Positions 33,227 through 42,959 of a stretch of DNA of 64,000 nucleotides are shown one piece after another. The position numbers were made by a program, and so were the translations under genes. The stretch lies in the NCBI GenBank assembly GCA_947494675.1, contig CANLVP010000001.1, positions 620,001-684,000 on the forward strand. Direction: 5' to 3'. The notes under the pieces were generated by a model. The model was given only the letters and a program-made list of their open reading frames with translations, searched no databases and had not been told where the DNA came from. The stretch is from an uncultured Paracoccaceae bacterium. GTDB lineage: Bacteria > Pseudomonadota > Alphaproteobacteria > Rhodobacterales > Rhodobacteraceae. How positions within the stretch are numbered: position 1 is the first letter of the stretch; each line of letters starts with the position of its first letter.

Positions 33227-33231
33227 CTTTC

Positions 33232-34908
33232 TTACTCCGCAGCGACCGCAGTGGGTTTTGGCTTGGGCTTTGCGCCGTGTTCATATTCCTCCAGGAAATC
33301 AAGAACTTCAGCGCGGTAGTTGTAGTAATCGGGATGTTCCAGCAGCGCCTTGCGGGTGCGGGGGCGCGGCAGTTTGACGTCCGTGATTTTGCCGATAGTG
33401 GCCTGTGGGCCGTTGGTCATCATGACCACGCGGTCGGCCAGCAAGATCGCCTCGTCCACGTCGTGGGTGACGCAGATGGCGGTGACTTTGGTGCGGGACC
33501 AGACCTCCATCAGGACCTCTTGCAGCTCCCACCTTGTCAGGCTGTCGAGCATGCCAAAGGGTTCATCCAAGAGCAGCAGTTTCGGCGAGAGGGCGAAGGC
33601 GCGGGCGATACCGACGCGCTGTTTCATGCCGTTGGAGAGGCTGGCCGCTTGTTTGTCCATACTGTCGGCAAGGCCCACCCGTTCGAGGTAGTATTCGATC
33701 ACGTCCTGCCGTTCGGCCTGCGACGCCTTCGGGTAGACCTTGTCGACGCCGATGGCGACGTTTTCCTTGGCCGTGAGCCATGGGAAGAGGTTGGGCGATT
33801 GGAACACAACGGCGCGTTCGGGGTCGGCCCCTTCGACGTTCCAGCCATCAAGGCGGATCGCGCCCTTGCTGATCGGGTTCAGGCCCGCGGCCATGGTCAG
33901 CACGGTGGATTTGCCGCAGCCGGAGTGGCCGATGAGGCTGATGAACTCGCCCTTGTTGATCTTGAGGTCAAAGTCCTCAACCACCGTGAGGGGCCCTTTG
34001 GGCGTGGGGTAGACCTTGTGCAATTGCGAGAAGTTGAGGAAGCGTTCCTCGATCATGCCTTCCTGTGCTTCTTTGACGGCAACTGGCACGCCGTGGATTG
34101 GCGTGACATCGGGCAGCAGGCGCGAGCCTTCGACCTTGGCCGCGATGCCGACGTCCATCAGGTAGCTGGTGACCTGCGCTCGCAGCGCTTTGAAGGTCGC
34201 ATCATCGTTCATCGCGCCCCGGTCGCGCGGACGCGGGATGGTCACGCTGATCGGCTCCGCCAAGGTGCCATCGGGGTTGAGCGGGATGATCCGGTCAGCG
34301 AGCAAAATCGCCTCATCCACGTCATTGGTGATCAGGATGCAGGTCTTTTTGTCCTGTTCCCAGATGTCGAGAATTTCGTCCGCCAGATTGGCGCGGGTCA
34401 GCGCGTCCAACGCGGACAGCGGTTCGTCGAGCAGCAACATCTCCGGGTTCATCGCAAGGGCGCGGGCCACGGAGACGCGCTGGCGCATGCCGCCAGACAG
34501 CTCTGCCGGGCGGCGTGACGCGGCATGGGACAGGCCCACCATGCTGATGTAGTGGTCGATTTTCGCGGCACGATCCGCTTTGGACAGCTTGGGGAAGACC
34601 GCATCGACGGCGAGGCCGACATTGCCCGCCACAGTGAGCCACGGCATCAGCGAGTAGCTTTGGAACACCAGCCCGCGTTCAGGACCGGGGCCCGCGATGG
34701 GCTTGCCCTTGAACGACACGGTGCCGCTATCGGGCTTTTCGAGGCCCGCGATCAGGTTCATCAGGGTCGATTTACCGGTGCCCGAGAAGCCAAGAATGGC
34801 AACAAATTCGCCCTCTTGGATGTCGAGGTTAATCCCCTTGAGGATCTCGGCGCGGTGGGTGCCCGCGCCAAACCCTTTGTTCACGTCTTTGAAGCTGAGG
34901 ATGCTCAT
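33232..34908 (-). CDS. Nitrate ABC transporter ATP-binding protein, two fused ATPase domains
   Basis: A 558-residue fusion of two complete NitT/TauT-type ATPases. Domain 1 (about 1-250) has Walker A GFSGTGKST, signature LSGGMRQR and Walker B LLLDEPLSALDALTR; domain 2 (about 285-540) has GHSGCGKST, LSNGMKQR and LLLDEPFGMLDSLTR. It therefore supplies both nucleotide-binding sites, as NrtC and NrtD do separately in cyanobacteria. There is no C-terminal NrtC-type sensor domain. It begins 1 bp after nrtB. Confidence 0.92.
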   Translation of the reverse strand: MSILSFKDVNKGFGAGTHRAEILKGINLDIQEGEFVAILGFSGTGKSTLMNLIAGLEKPDSGTVSFKGKPIAGPGPERGLVFQSYSLMPWLTVAGNVGLAVDAVFPKLSKADRAAKIDHYISMVGLSHAASRRPAELSGGMRQRVSVARALAMNPEMLLLDEPLSALDALTRANLADEILDIWEQDKKTCILITNDVDEAILLADRIIPLNPDGTLAEPISVTIPRPRDRGAMNDDATFKALRAQVTSYLMDVGIAAKVEGSRLLPDVTPIHGVPVAVKEAQEGMIEERFLNFSQLHKVYPTPKGPLTVVEDFDLKINKGEFISLIGHSGCGKSTVLTMAAGLNPISKGAIRLDGWNVEGADPERAVVFQSPNLFPWLTAKENVAIGVDKVYPKASQAERQDVIEYYLERVGLADSMDKQAASLSNGMKQRVGIARAFALSPKLLLLDEPFGMLDSLTRWELQEVLMEVWSRTKVTAICVTHDVDEAILLADRVVMMTNGPQATIGKITDVKLPRPRTRKALLEHPDYYNYRAEVLDFLEEYEHGAKPKPKPTAVAAE

Positions 34909-34909
34909 A

Positions 34910-35983
34910 TCAGCGGTTCTCCGAGAAGGTGAACATGGACTGCAGGGCATACATCACCCGGTCCAGAAGGAAGCCGATGATGCCGATGGTGAAGACGGCG
35001 ACCATGATTTTGGCAAGCGATTGCGAGGAGCCGTTCTGGAATTCATCCCAGACGAATTTGCCCAAGCCGGGGTTCTGCGCGAGCATTTCAGCCGCGATCA
35101 AAACCATCCAGCCCACGCCCAGTGACAGGCGCAACCCGGTGAAGATCAGCGGCAGCGCAGAGGGCAGCACCAGCTTGGTGATCTTGGAATAGGTGGACAT
35201 TTTCAGCACTTTGGAGACGCTGACGAGGTCCTTGTCGATGGAAGACACACCGAGGGCCGTGTTGATCAACGTGGGCCAGAGCGAGCAGAGCGTTACGGTG
35301 ATGGCCGACACAAGGAACGACTTGGAGAACATCCCGTCATTGGTGGCGTAGACCGCAGAGACGATCATCGTGACGATGGGCAACCATGCCAGCGGGCTGA
35401 CCGGTTTGAAGATTTGGATCAGCGGGTTGATCGCGGCATTCGCCGTGGCCGAAAGACCCGCCAGGATACCAAGCGGGATGGCGATCACAGAGGCGATCAG
35501 AAAGCCGAAGAACACGGTTTTGATCGAGGTCCAGATCTGCGCGTAATAGGTTGGTTTACCGGTATAAACCCGCTCTTTCACCTTGTCGGACTGACCGTTG
35601 GCAATCAGATCCGCGTTGCGCTGGTCCTGACGTTCGTAAAAGGCCGCCTCTTTCTCGCGTTCGCGCACGGCGTCGGCGTTGAGGTTGATCGCCTGCTCCC
35701 AAACCTGTGCCGGGCCGGGGATCGCGCCGAGCGAGGTTTGCACAGTAGGCGCGAGCGTGGCCCAGGCGCCGAGAAAGAGGAAGATCGCCAAGAGCGGGAC
35801 GCCCAGCAGCCGCCAGATTTCCGACATTTGTGCGCGGGGGTTGTCACCGGCTGCAGCCTTGAGGATCGGCGTCATCCACGCCAGCCCGAGCACTTGGAAC
35901 CATGCGTCGGCTTTGTTGATCCGGGTGAAGCGGCGCGCGCGGCGGGCTTCGGCGTCAAGTGTATCGGGGTCGATAACGGTCAT
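34910..35983 (-). CDS. nrtB: Nitrate ABC transporter permease
   Basis: A 357-residue inner-membrane permease. A hydrophilic N-terminal ~50 residues precede the first helix (PLLAIFLFLGAWATLAPTVQTSLGAIPGP), a soluble stretch rich in charged residues follows (REREKEAAFYERQDQR), and then the five-helix NitT permease core with coupling motif KVLKMSTYSKITKLVLPSALP. ATG 35983 is preferred to upstream starts on family grounds. It lies 75 bp after nrtA. Confidence 0.92.
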   Translation of the reverse strand: MTVIDPDTLDAEARRARRFTRINKADAWFQVLGLAWMTPILKAAAGDNPRAQMSEIWRLLGVPLLAIFLFLGAWATLAPTVQTSLGAIPGPAQVWEQAINLNADAVREREKEAAFYERQDQRNADLIANGQSDKVKERVYTGKPTYYAQIWTSIKTVFFGFLIASVIAIPLGILAGLSATANAAINPLIQIFKPVSPLAWLPIVTMIVSAVYATNDGMFSKSFLVSAITVTLCSLWPTLINTALGVSSIDKDLVSVSKVLKMSTYSKITKLVLPSALPLIFTGLRLSLGVGWMVLIAAEMLAQNPGLGKFVWDEFQNGSSQSLAKIMVAVFTIGIIGFLLDRVMYALQSMFTFSENR

Positions 35984-36058
35984 CGGGGGCCTCAAAAGCG
36001 GGTGCGTTGAATATGCGGGGGTGCGCACCCGGCGGGGCCGGATGCGCGGGTTTCGGGT

Positions 36059-37426
36059 TTAGCCTTGGATCTCAGAGCCAACGACGATCTGCTCGCCCTT
36101 CAGGCCAATCGGCAGGCTTTCCAGATAGGCGTTTGGCGTGCGGCCATCGTAGGGGATGCCATCGATGATATCGGCGGCAGGGGTCGCTGCCTTAAAGCCG
36201 TCGCTGTCCCATGGGAAATCCGCCTCATTCGCCATGCCCTCGTCGACCAGCATGCGGGCCGCATCAAGGTAGATGTCTGGGCGGTAGACAGAGGCCGCGG
36301 TGTCAAAGAACCATTCGTCGCTGACGGGTTCCGCAATCTGGCCCCAACGGCGCATCTGGGTCAGATACCAGATCGCATCAGAGTAGAACGGATAGGTCGC
36401 GTTGTAGCGGAAGAACACGTTGAAATCCGGGGCTTCGCGGACGTCGCCTTTTTCAAACTCAAAGAAGCCGGTCATGGAGTTTGCGATCACTTCCGCGTCG
36501 GCACCGACATACTCAGAGCGCGACAGGATTTCGACCGCTTCTTCGCGGTTGGCGTTGTCGTTCTCGTCCAGCCAGATCGCGGCGCGGATCAGCGCTTTGG
36601 TCAGGGCGATGGTGGTGTTGGGGTATTCTTCGGCGAACTCAGCAGTGATGCCAAAGACCTTTTCAGGATTGTTTTTCCACATGTCGTAGTCGGTGATCAC
36701 GGGCACGCCGATGCCTTTGAACACGGCTTGCTGGTTCCATGGCTCACCCACGGCGTAGCCAAAGATTGTGCCAGCTTCCATTGTGGCGGGCATCTGTGGT
36801 GGCGGCGTGACGGACAGCAGAACATCGGCGCCGATTTGGCCCGAGATATCTTCGGGCGAGTAATAACCCGGCTCCAGCCCGCCAGCGGCCAGCCAGTAGC
36901 GGATTTCGTAGTTGTGGGTCGAGACAGGGAAGACCATGCCCATGTTGAATGGGATACCTTGGTCTTTGTAATCCTCGACCACGGGGGCGAGTGCGGATGC
37001 GCTAATGGGGTGCTGCGGGCGGCCATCATCCATCAGGGGGACGTTTGGCTTCATCTCTTCCCAAATCTCGTTGGACACGGTGATGCCGTTGCCGTTGAGG
37101 TCCATGGAGAAGGGCGTGATGATGTGCGCCTCTGTACCGTAACCGATGGTCGCGGCCAGTGGCTGGCCTGCCAGCATATGTGCGCCGTCCAATTGGCCGT
37201 CGATCACGCCATCAAGCAGCACTTTCCAGTTGGCCTGCGCTTCAAGGGTCACAAAAAGACCTTCGTCTTCGAAATAGCCCAGCTCATAGGCAACCGCGAG
37301 GGGGGCCATGTCGGTCAGCTTGATAAAGCCCAGCGTCAGCTCGTCTTTTTCAAGGTCAAGCAGCTCTGCCATCGCGGGGGTGGCGCAAAGCGCGGTGGAG
37401 GCGATTAGCCATTTCAGTGTGGTCAT
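36059..37426 (-). CDS. nrtA: Nitrate ABC transporter substrate-binding protein
   Basis: A 455-residue periplasmic protein with signal peptide [20 protein letters not shown] and mature start [23 protein letters not shown]. The NrtA family segments [40 protein letters not shown] and [13 protein letters not shown] are present. ATG 37426 is preceded by GAGGGA and by a long leader with an intrinsic terminator, so expression depends on antitermination. Confidence 0.94.
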   Translation of the reverse strand: MTTLKWLIASTALCATPAMAELLDLEKDELTLGFIKLTDMAPLAVAYELGYFEDEGLFVTLEAQANWKVLLDGVIDGQLDGAHMLAGQPLAATIGYGTEAHIITPFSMDLNGNGITVSNEIWEEMKPNVPLMDDGRPQHPISASALAPVVEDYKDQGIPFNMGMVFPVSTHNYEIRYWLAAGGLEPGYYSPEDISGQIGADVLLSVTPPPQMPATMEAGTIFGYAVGEPWNQQAVFKGIGVPVITDYDMWKNNPEKVFGITAEFAEEYPNTTIALTKALIRAAIWLDENDNANREEAVEILSRSEYVGADAEVIANSMTGFFEFEKGDVREAPDFNVFFRYNATYPFYSDAIWYLTQMRRWGQIAEPVSDEWFFDTAASVYRPDIYLDAARMLVDEGMANEADFPWDSDGFKAATPAADIIDGIPYDGRTPNAYLESLPIGLKGEQIVVGSEIQG

Positions 37427-37450
37427 TCGTTTTTCCCTCATCTGGAATGC

Positions 37451-37507
37451 AAAAAGCCGCACGATTGAAGCACGCGGGAGGAAGTGCATGCACAATCGAG
37501 CGGCTTT
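37451..37507 (-). terminator. Leader terminator upstream of nrtA (antitermination target)
   Basis: On the minus strand AAAGCCGCTCGATTG pairs with CAATCGTGCGGCTTT (one mismatch) and ends in five T residues at 37455-37451, about 25 bp before the nrtA start. An intrinsic terminator placed here must be overcome for the nitrate operon to be expressed. Confidence 0.88.
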
Positions 37508-37547
37508 GCTCTTAAACTCGTAGGCCAACTGCGTCGTCAGCCGTGTC

Positions 37548-37561
37548 GGGCATCCTTGCCC
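37548..37561 (-). promoter_or_regulatory. ANTAR-type RNA hairpin in the nas leader
   Basis: On the minus strand GGGC-AAGGAT-GCCC gives a 4-bp stem with a hexaloop having A at position 1 and G at position 4, the signature recognised by ANTAR antiterminators such as NasT/NasR. It lies about 40 nt upstream of the terminator stem. A possible partner hairpin further upstream, around GCGGAAGCCCCGC, is less regular. Confidence 0.75.
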
Positions 37562-37646
37562 TGCTCTTATCTTCTGGTTTCCGCGGGGCTTCCGCAATGT
37601 TGCGTGCTGCAGACCCGCATGGTTTTGCTGCAATGCGGCAATTTGC

Positions 37647-38837
37647 CTAAATTTGAGGCAGCTGGTCGCCGTCAAAGTCGAATAATTGACCGTCAAAAAA
37701 CCGATCCGGGCCGAGAATCATCTCTCCCTTCGTTGAGGCGACGGCGGTGTTGTGGCGCATGGCGCCCTCAACCCGTTCGGACGCGCCGGGCATATCGACA
37801 CCAAATGGGGAAAGCGCTTCGCGGTAAAGATCGGGGCGGAACCGAGCGCGGGCGACTTGCAGGGCGTGGTCCGGGTCAAGGTCGTGCCAGCGCATCAAAC
37901 GGCTGGCGATCCAGCAGGCCTGACTGCGCCACGGGAAATTCGCCGATTGCGCGTGGAAGTTCAAAAACCGGTCGGAGGTAATTGGCGCCATGTCCTCGCG
38001 CGGGACGATATTGCCGCTGAGTGCGGGATCGATGGCGTGGTCAGGCAGATCAAGGTGTTGGCTACGCGCAAGGATTTCCACGGCGAGCGGCAAGTTTTCG
38101 GGCTTTTGCAGCCAGGCGGTCGCCTTATAGATCGCGCGGATCAGGGCGAGGCTCTTGTTCTTGTTCGCCTCTACCCAGTCGTGGCGCGCGCCCAGCACCT
38201 TTTCGGGCGCTGCCTGCCAAATTGCCGAACCCGGCAGGATCAAGGCCGCCTGACTTTGTTGCACGGCGACGGTGCCCCATGGTTCGCCGACGCAGAACAT
38301 ATCAAGCCGCCCATCACGCACGGCGGCGGCCATTTGCGGTGGGGGGATCGTAATGATCTCAACCGCGCTCGCTTCAAACCCCTCGGCCTGCGACAGCCAA
38401 TAATCCAGCAACATCCGGTGCATTGAGAACGGAAACGGGACGCCGATGCGCAGACGATCGGGCTTGGCGGCAAAAAGCCGGGCAGAGGTCTGCTGTGGGT
38501 CATCAAAGCCCCCCTGCCAGCCCGCGTCCTGCATCCGCGCGGCCAAGGCATCGGACACGCCAATAACGGTACCGTTCATCGACAGCACCATCAGCGCATC
38601 GATCTGCGTGTGCATCCCGCTGAGGCCCAGTGACATCGCAAGCGGCATCGGGGACAGCACATGCGCCACGTCAATTTCGCCGAACGCCAAACGGTCGCGC
38701 AGGGCGGACCAAGACGGCTGTTTAAAGAGTTCAAGCTCTAGGCTTTCCTGTGCCGCAAATTTGAGTTCCTGCGCGATCACCAACGGCGCACAGTCAACCA
38801 GCGGCAGGTAACCGCAACGCACCAGACGGCTGGTCAT
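37647..38837 (-). CDS. nasS: Cytoplasmic nitrate sensor NasS
   Basis: A 396-residue NrtA-like protein with no signal peptide (begins [23 protein letters not shown]). It keeps ligand-pocket segments seen in NrtA such as [29 protein letters not shown]. NasS holds NasT inactive without nitrate and releases it on nitrate binding. It overlaps nasT by 4 bp, the usual pairing. Confidence 0.92.
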   Translation of the reverse strand: MTSRLVRCGYLPLVDCAPLVIAQELKFAAQESLELELFKQPSWSALRDRLAFGEIDVAHVLSPMPLAMSLGLSGMHTQIDALMVLSMNGTVIGVSDALAARMQDAGWQGGFDDPQQTSARLFAAKPDRLRIGVPFPFSMHRMLLDYWLSQAEGFEASAVEIITIPPPQMAAAVRDGRLDMFCVGEPWGTVAVQQSQAALILPGSAIWQAAPEKVLGARHDWVEANKNKSLALIRAIYKATAWLQKPENLPLAVEILARSQHLDLPDHAIDPALSGNIVPREDMAPITSDRFLNFHAQSANFPWRSQACWIASRLMRWHDLDPDHALQVARARFRPDLYREALSPFGVDMPGASERVEGAMRHNTAVASTKGEMILGPDRFFDGQLFDFDGDQLPQI

Positions 38838-39418
38838 TGCAACAGATCCGCGGCTGTGACCAGGGCGGTGGCCACGTCGATGACCTTGCGGCCCTGATCC
38901 ATCGCGGTCTTGCGCAAGAGCTTATAGGCGTCATCCTCTGAGATTTGGCGCGCGCGCATCAAGAGACCCTTGGCGCGGTCGATGGTTTTGCGGTCTGCCA
39001 GCGCGCGTTTGGCGGCGTCGAGCTCGGACTGGATTTTCTGATTACTGCGGAATCGCGCCACAGCGGTTTCCAGCACGGCGCGCAGCCGGTCTTTATGCAA
39101 GCCGTTGACAACATAGGCGCTAAGCCCTGCCGAGATTGCGGCATGCGTCAGAGCAGCATCGGTCTGGTCGACAAACATTGCCACGGGGCGGGATTTGGCG
39201 TCGGATGCGAGGCTGAGATGTTCCAGCGTGTCGCGGTCAGGGTTGGCCAAATCGATCAGCACGACATCGGGATCTTCGCGCTTGAGCGTGGGGGCAAGAT
39301 CAGCGGCTTTGGCGATCAGCGTGACCGCGGCCCAGCCGTTCTGTTCAAGCGCGCCGACGATATCCTGCGCCTTGGCGACATCGGGTTCGACGACGAGTAT
39401 TTTAAGGTCATTCTGCAC
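38834..39418 (-). CDS. nasT: Nitrate response antiterminator NasT (ANTAR protein)
   Basis: A 194-residue protein with a degenerate receiver domain (LKILVVEPDVAKAQDIVGAL, VVLIDLANPDRDTL) and a C-terminal ANTAR RNA-binding domain (KTIDRAKGLLMRARQISEDDAYKLLRKTAMDQGRKVIDVATALV). It starts with GTG at 39418. Its likely target is the leader hairpin at 37548 that precedes nrtA. Confidence 0.94.
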   Translation of the reverse strand: MQNDLKILVVEPDVAKAQDIVGALEQNGWAAVTLIAKAADLAPTLKREDPDVVLIDLANPDRDTLEHLSLASDAKSRPVAMFVDQTDAALTHAAISAGLSAYVVNGLHKDRLRAVLETAVARFRSNQKIQSELDAAKRALADRKTIDRAKGLLMRARQISEDDAYKLLRKTAMDQGRKVIDVATALVTAADLLQ

Positions 39419-39707
39419 CTTCGCGGCTTACGGCGGCAGCGCGGCGATGTGCTAGACGCCCAGATACGTGCGTCGTGGCGTTGTGCGGGTTTGGTGGAAA
39501 AACACGCGCTGGCGGTGCTGGGTGCCAGAAAATGAAGCAGAAAAGAAAGCCGGGATTGCCGTGGATGGGCCGTGATCTTGGGGCGCGAGGGACCGCGCCG
39601 AAACCATGCGCTAGACATTGCCCAAAACCAGCCAAGACATTGACAACTTTGCGTTGTGAGTTAGGGATAAACACGTTGGAGAGATTGATTAACCCCGGAG
39701 CGATTTG

Positions 39708-41747
39708 ATGAACGCGCCTTTCAAACAGGACGCCCGTATGGGGCGTCTGTCCACGGCTTTGGGTCAGGACGTTTTGAGCCTTTTGACGTTCACCGCAGAA
39801 GAACACGTCAATGCGCTGTTCACCTACCGGGTGGAGGCATTGGCCGCGTCTGATGATGTGGTCTTTGACGATCTTGTCGGCACCCATGCGACGGTGCACC
39901 TGACCAGCTTTGATCTGCCCGAGGTTCCATTTGACGGGGTGGTGACCGAGGCCGAGCTGATCGGCGAAGGAGACGGTGGCTGGCGCTATGCGCTGACGCT
40001 GCGGCCTTGGATATGGCTCATGGGATTGCGGCGTAAGCAACAGATATTCCACGAAATGTCGGTCGTCGACATTCTGGATGAGGTCTTTGCCCCCTATGGC
40101 CGCGATGTCACCAACAAGCTGAGCGGTGACTATCCGGTGCTGGAATATACCGTCCAATACCGCGAGAGCGATTTGGCTTTTGTCTGCCGGATGATGGAGC
40201 GGTTTGGCATCAGCTATCACTTTGCCCATGAGGCCGGCGCACATGGGTTGGTCTTAACCGACAACATCACCGCTCATGACGATTTGCCCGGCAGCAGCCG
40301 CAAGTTTCAGAAGGTGAAAGACCACCGTGCGAACGAAGAGCACTTTTGGGATATGCGGCCTTCACAAAGGTTAACAACTGGCAAAATCCGCCTGACCGAT
40401 TACAACTTTAAGTCGCCGGATGCCGCGATGGAAACGGACCGGGCGGGCGGTGCGCCCTATGGCGAGGGCGAGATCGAAAGCTTCGACTATCCGGGCGATT
40501 ATCTGGCGCAAGGACCGGGCAAGAAGGTCGCGCGGCTGCGGGTGGATCAGGAACGCGGCCAAGACCCGCGCCACCGTGCCATTGGCGATTGCGCCAGCAT
40601 GCGTGCGGGGCAAGTGGTCAAGGTTACCGGCGATCCGGTGCCCGGCGTCAGCAAATCGCTCTGCCTGAGCGCACGGCACCACTATACGGCGGGCGGCTAT
40701 GGCTCTGACGCGAAGGCCGAGGCGAGCTATGAGGGGCAATACCTGCTGATGCCCGCCGATACGCCGCTGAACCCCGAACGCAAGACGCCCCGCGCCATTG
40801 TGCAGGGCCCCCAGACCGCCAAGGTCGTGGGCGAGGGTGAGATTGATTGCGACGAATACGGGCGGATTTTGGTGCGGTTCCATTGGGACCTTGATGACCG
40901 CTATTCGATGCGGTGTCGGGTGAGCCAGAACTGGGCGGGCAAGGGTTGGGGCGGTATGGTCATTCCGCGCATCGGGATGGAGGTCGTGGTCGAATTCCTT
41001 GAAGGCGACCCCGACAAGCCATTGGTCACAGGCTGCGTCTACAACGGCAAGAACGATGTCCCCTACCCTCTGCCCGACAACAAAACCCGCAGCACGTTCA
41101 AGACCGACACGCACAAGGGCAACGGCTTTAACGAGTTGCGATTTGAGGACAAGAAAGACGCCGAAGAGATTTTTGTTCACGGTCAGAAAGACATGAACAT
41201 GGAAATCCTCAACGACCGGACCAAGCGGATTGGGCGGGATCAGTCAGAGTTTGTGGGCAACGACAAATCCATCGAAGTGGGCGGCGATCATGATGAGGTG
41301 ATCAGCGGCAACCTGTCGATTGCGGTGGGGAAGAACCCGCTGTCGTCCACATTGATGAAAAAGACCTCTGCCGTGTTTTCCGGCCTTGGCAGCGTCATGG
41401 AAAAGATGAAGATCCCAGACCCTTTCAATTTCGCGAAGGGCAACATGCAGATGTTCATTGAAAAGAACAAATCTGAGGTGGTGAATGGCGCGTCGTCCGA
41501 GATTGTGGGCGTCGTCAAATCTACCGTTGTGGGCCATACGTTCCAGCAATCGGTCGGCAAGGCGATGAGCGTCATCGTGCGCGGGCGGCACGACACCGAT
41601 ATTGGTCAGATCATGAATATCCGCGTGGGCGAACAGTTCACGATCAAGGTGGGCGAGAATTCCATGATGACCATGTCGGCAGAGGGCGACATCCTGATCA
41701 AAGGCAAGAGCATCAAGCTTGACGCCGACGACATCAACTTTAACTGA
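39708..41747 (+). CDS. vgrG: Type VI secretion system spike protein VgrG
   Basis: A 679-residue VgrG, the needle tip carrying effectors across the target envelope. The N-terminal gp27-like part includes YTVQYRESDLAFVCRMMERFGISYHF, and the OB/gp5 part includes RFHWDLDDRYSMRCRVSQNWAGKGWGGMVIPRIGMEV-VVEF and DPDKPLVTGCVYNGKN. The C terminus continues as a beta-helix repeat (VGQTFTIKVGENSMMTMSAEGD type). ATG 39708 is chosen over the TTG three bases earlier. It heads an island of effector-related genes without sheath or baseplate genes nearby. Confidence 0.95.
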   Translation: MNAPFKQDARMGRLSTALGQDVLSLLTFTAEEHVNALFTYRVEALAASDDVVFDDLVGTHATVHLTSFDLPEVPFDGVVTEAELIGEGDGGWRYALTLRPWIWLMGLRRKQQIFHEMSVVDILDEVFAPYGRDVTNKLSGDYPVLEYTVQYRESDLAFVCRMMERFGISYHFAHEAGAHGLVLTDNITAHDDLPGSSRKFQKVKDHRANEEHFWDMRPSQRLTTGKIRLTDYNFKSPDAAMETDRAGGAPYGEGEIESFDYPGDYLAQGPGKKVARLRVDQERGQDPRHRAIGDCASMRAGQVVKVTGDPVPGVSKSLCLSARHHYTAGGYGSDAKAEASYEGQYLLMPADTPLNPERKTPRAIVQGPQTAKVVGEGEIDCDEYGRILVRFHWDLDDRYSMRCRVSQNWAGKGWGGMVIPRIGMEVVVEFLEGDPDKPLVTGCVYNGKNDVPYPLPDNKTRSTFKTDTHKGNGFNELRFEDKKDAEEIFVHGQKDMNMEILNDRTKRIGRDQSEFVGNDKSIEVGGDHDEVISGNLSIAVGKNPLSSTLMKKTSAVFSGLGSVMEKMKIPDPFNFAKGNMQMFIEKNKSEVVNGASSEIVGVVKSTVVGHTFQQSVGKAMSVIVRGRHDTDIGQIMNIRVGEQFTIKVGENSMMTMSAEGDILIKGKSIKLDADDINFN

Positions 41748-41756
41748 TCGCGCGGC

Positions 41757-42932
41757 ATGGATCCCGAAGACGAAATCCTGGGTCCCCTGATCCTGCGGCC
41801 AGAGCGATACTGCCATGGTATCGCTCCGGCGTCGTCGATGCTGACGAGCGACCTGCCCTTGCAGCAAAAGTTCACGCCAGATCAGTGGACACCGGGGGAG
41901 CCGTGGCAACCGGCGGCGGCACCGATGTATCCATTTGGGGATACCGAGATTGATGAGGCCGACATCGCGGCCTTGCAGGATTACCTGCAATCCGTTGACA
42001 CAAATCTGGTGGTTCCGCCCGCGACCCCGCCTGCGGAAACCGAAGAGACCGAAGAAGAACCAGCCACCGAGGAAGAGCCGTTTTGGGACCTGTCGCTTGA
42101 TGGGCCAAGCCGGGGCACCAAAGACGGCGGTGTTGAGGTTGAGACGCGGCGCGGCGTACGGGAATATTTGGAAAGCGGTTATACCCGCAGAAATCCCGAT
42201 GGCACCTATGAGGTCGACAATGACTTCGGCGGCAAATGGGACGACGAGGTCACAATCGTTGAAGGCAAGGCCGAGCACGAGTTCTTTGATGTCGCCGTCG
42301 CCGAAGGGTCCGTGTCCAACGACTTTGGTGAGGCCTCTGGCAGCATCCTGTCGGCCAACGCCAATACCGAAGCCGGTTTTGAAGTTACAAATCAAGGCTT
42401 TAACGCGACCGCCTCGGCAGAGCTTGCAGGGTCCATGGCCGAAGGCAGCATCGAAAGCGTCGATACTGGCATTGTGGCGGGCAACCTTGAGGGCAGCCTT
42501 GTCAGCGGTGAGCTGGTGGCGGAGGCCAAAGCCGAAGTTGACATGGACGCGGCTGAGGCGACGCTGGGGTTTGAGCTGGGCGCCAACGTCAATCTGGCCG
42601 AGGGTGGCGGCGGCGGTGAAATCTACATCACCCCGCGCCGGATTTACGGCTTGGGCGTTTCGACCGTGAACTGGGCCACCGGTTCGGACTATGAAGGGCT
42701 GAGCGAGAACTGGGATATCGGCATCGTCCTTGGCGGCGATGTGGATGGCCGGGTTGGCGCGGGGCTGGGCGCAGAGGGCGAGCTGGCCTATCGCAACGGC
42801 AAGGCCACGGCCGAGGTCGGCGTCTCTGCCGCGCTTGGTTTGGGCGGCAACGTCAACGTCTCGGGCGGTTTTGTGGGCGTGGACAAAGTTTGGAACGGAA
42901 TAACCTCGGTTTGGAACGGCATTTGGGACTGA
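41757..42932 (+). CDS. Candidate T6SS-associated effector with Ala/Glu/Gly-rich repeats
   Basis: A 391-residue protein of unknown family. A short N-terminal segment is followed by an acidic Pro/Thr/Glu linker (residues ~92-108, ETEETEEEPATEEEP), a unique middle, and from ~175 a repetitive region alternating AEGS/AEAS/AELAGS units and a Gly-rich stretch (NLAEGGGGGEIYI), ending in WNGITSVWNGIWD. Comparable AEAxA-type repeats occur in polymorphic toxins. It starts 9 bp after vgrG and is followed by a secreted protein that could be its immunity partner. No catalytic motif is visible; a membrane-active toxin is a guess. Confidence 0.65.
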   Translation: MDPEDEILGPLILRPERYCHGIAPASSMLTSDLPLQQKFTPDQWTPGEPWQPAAAPMYPFGDTEIDEADIAALQDYLQSVDTNLVVPPATPPAETEETEEEPATEEEPFWDLSLDGPSRGTKDGGVEVETRRGVREYLESGYTRRNPDGTYEVDNDFGGKWDDEVTIVEGKAEHEFFDVAVAEGSVSNDFGEASGSILSANANTEAGFEVTNQGFNATASAELAGSMAEGSIESVDTGIVAGNLEGSLVSGELVAEAKAEVDMDAAEATLGFELGANVNLAEGGGGGEIYITPRRIYGLGVSTVNWATGSDYEGLSENWDIGIVLGGDVDGRVGAGLGAEGELAYRNGKATAEVGVSAALGLGGNVNVSGGFVGVDKVWNGITSVWNGIWD

Positions 42933-42959
42933 TAACTTTATCAAAGGGAGGCGGGCCAC

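Noticed and set aside
39608-39707. A vgrG promoter at TTGACA (39640-39645)
   Set aside because: No acceptable -10 hexamer at 16-18 bp; the best, GATAAA, is 20 bp away, so I do not annotate it.
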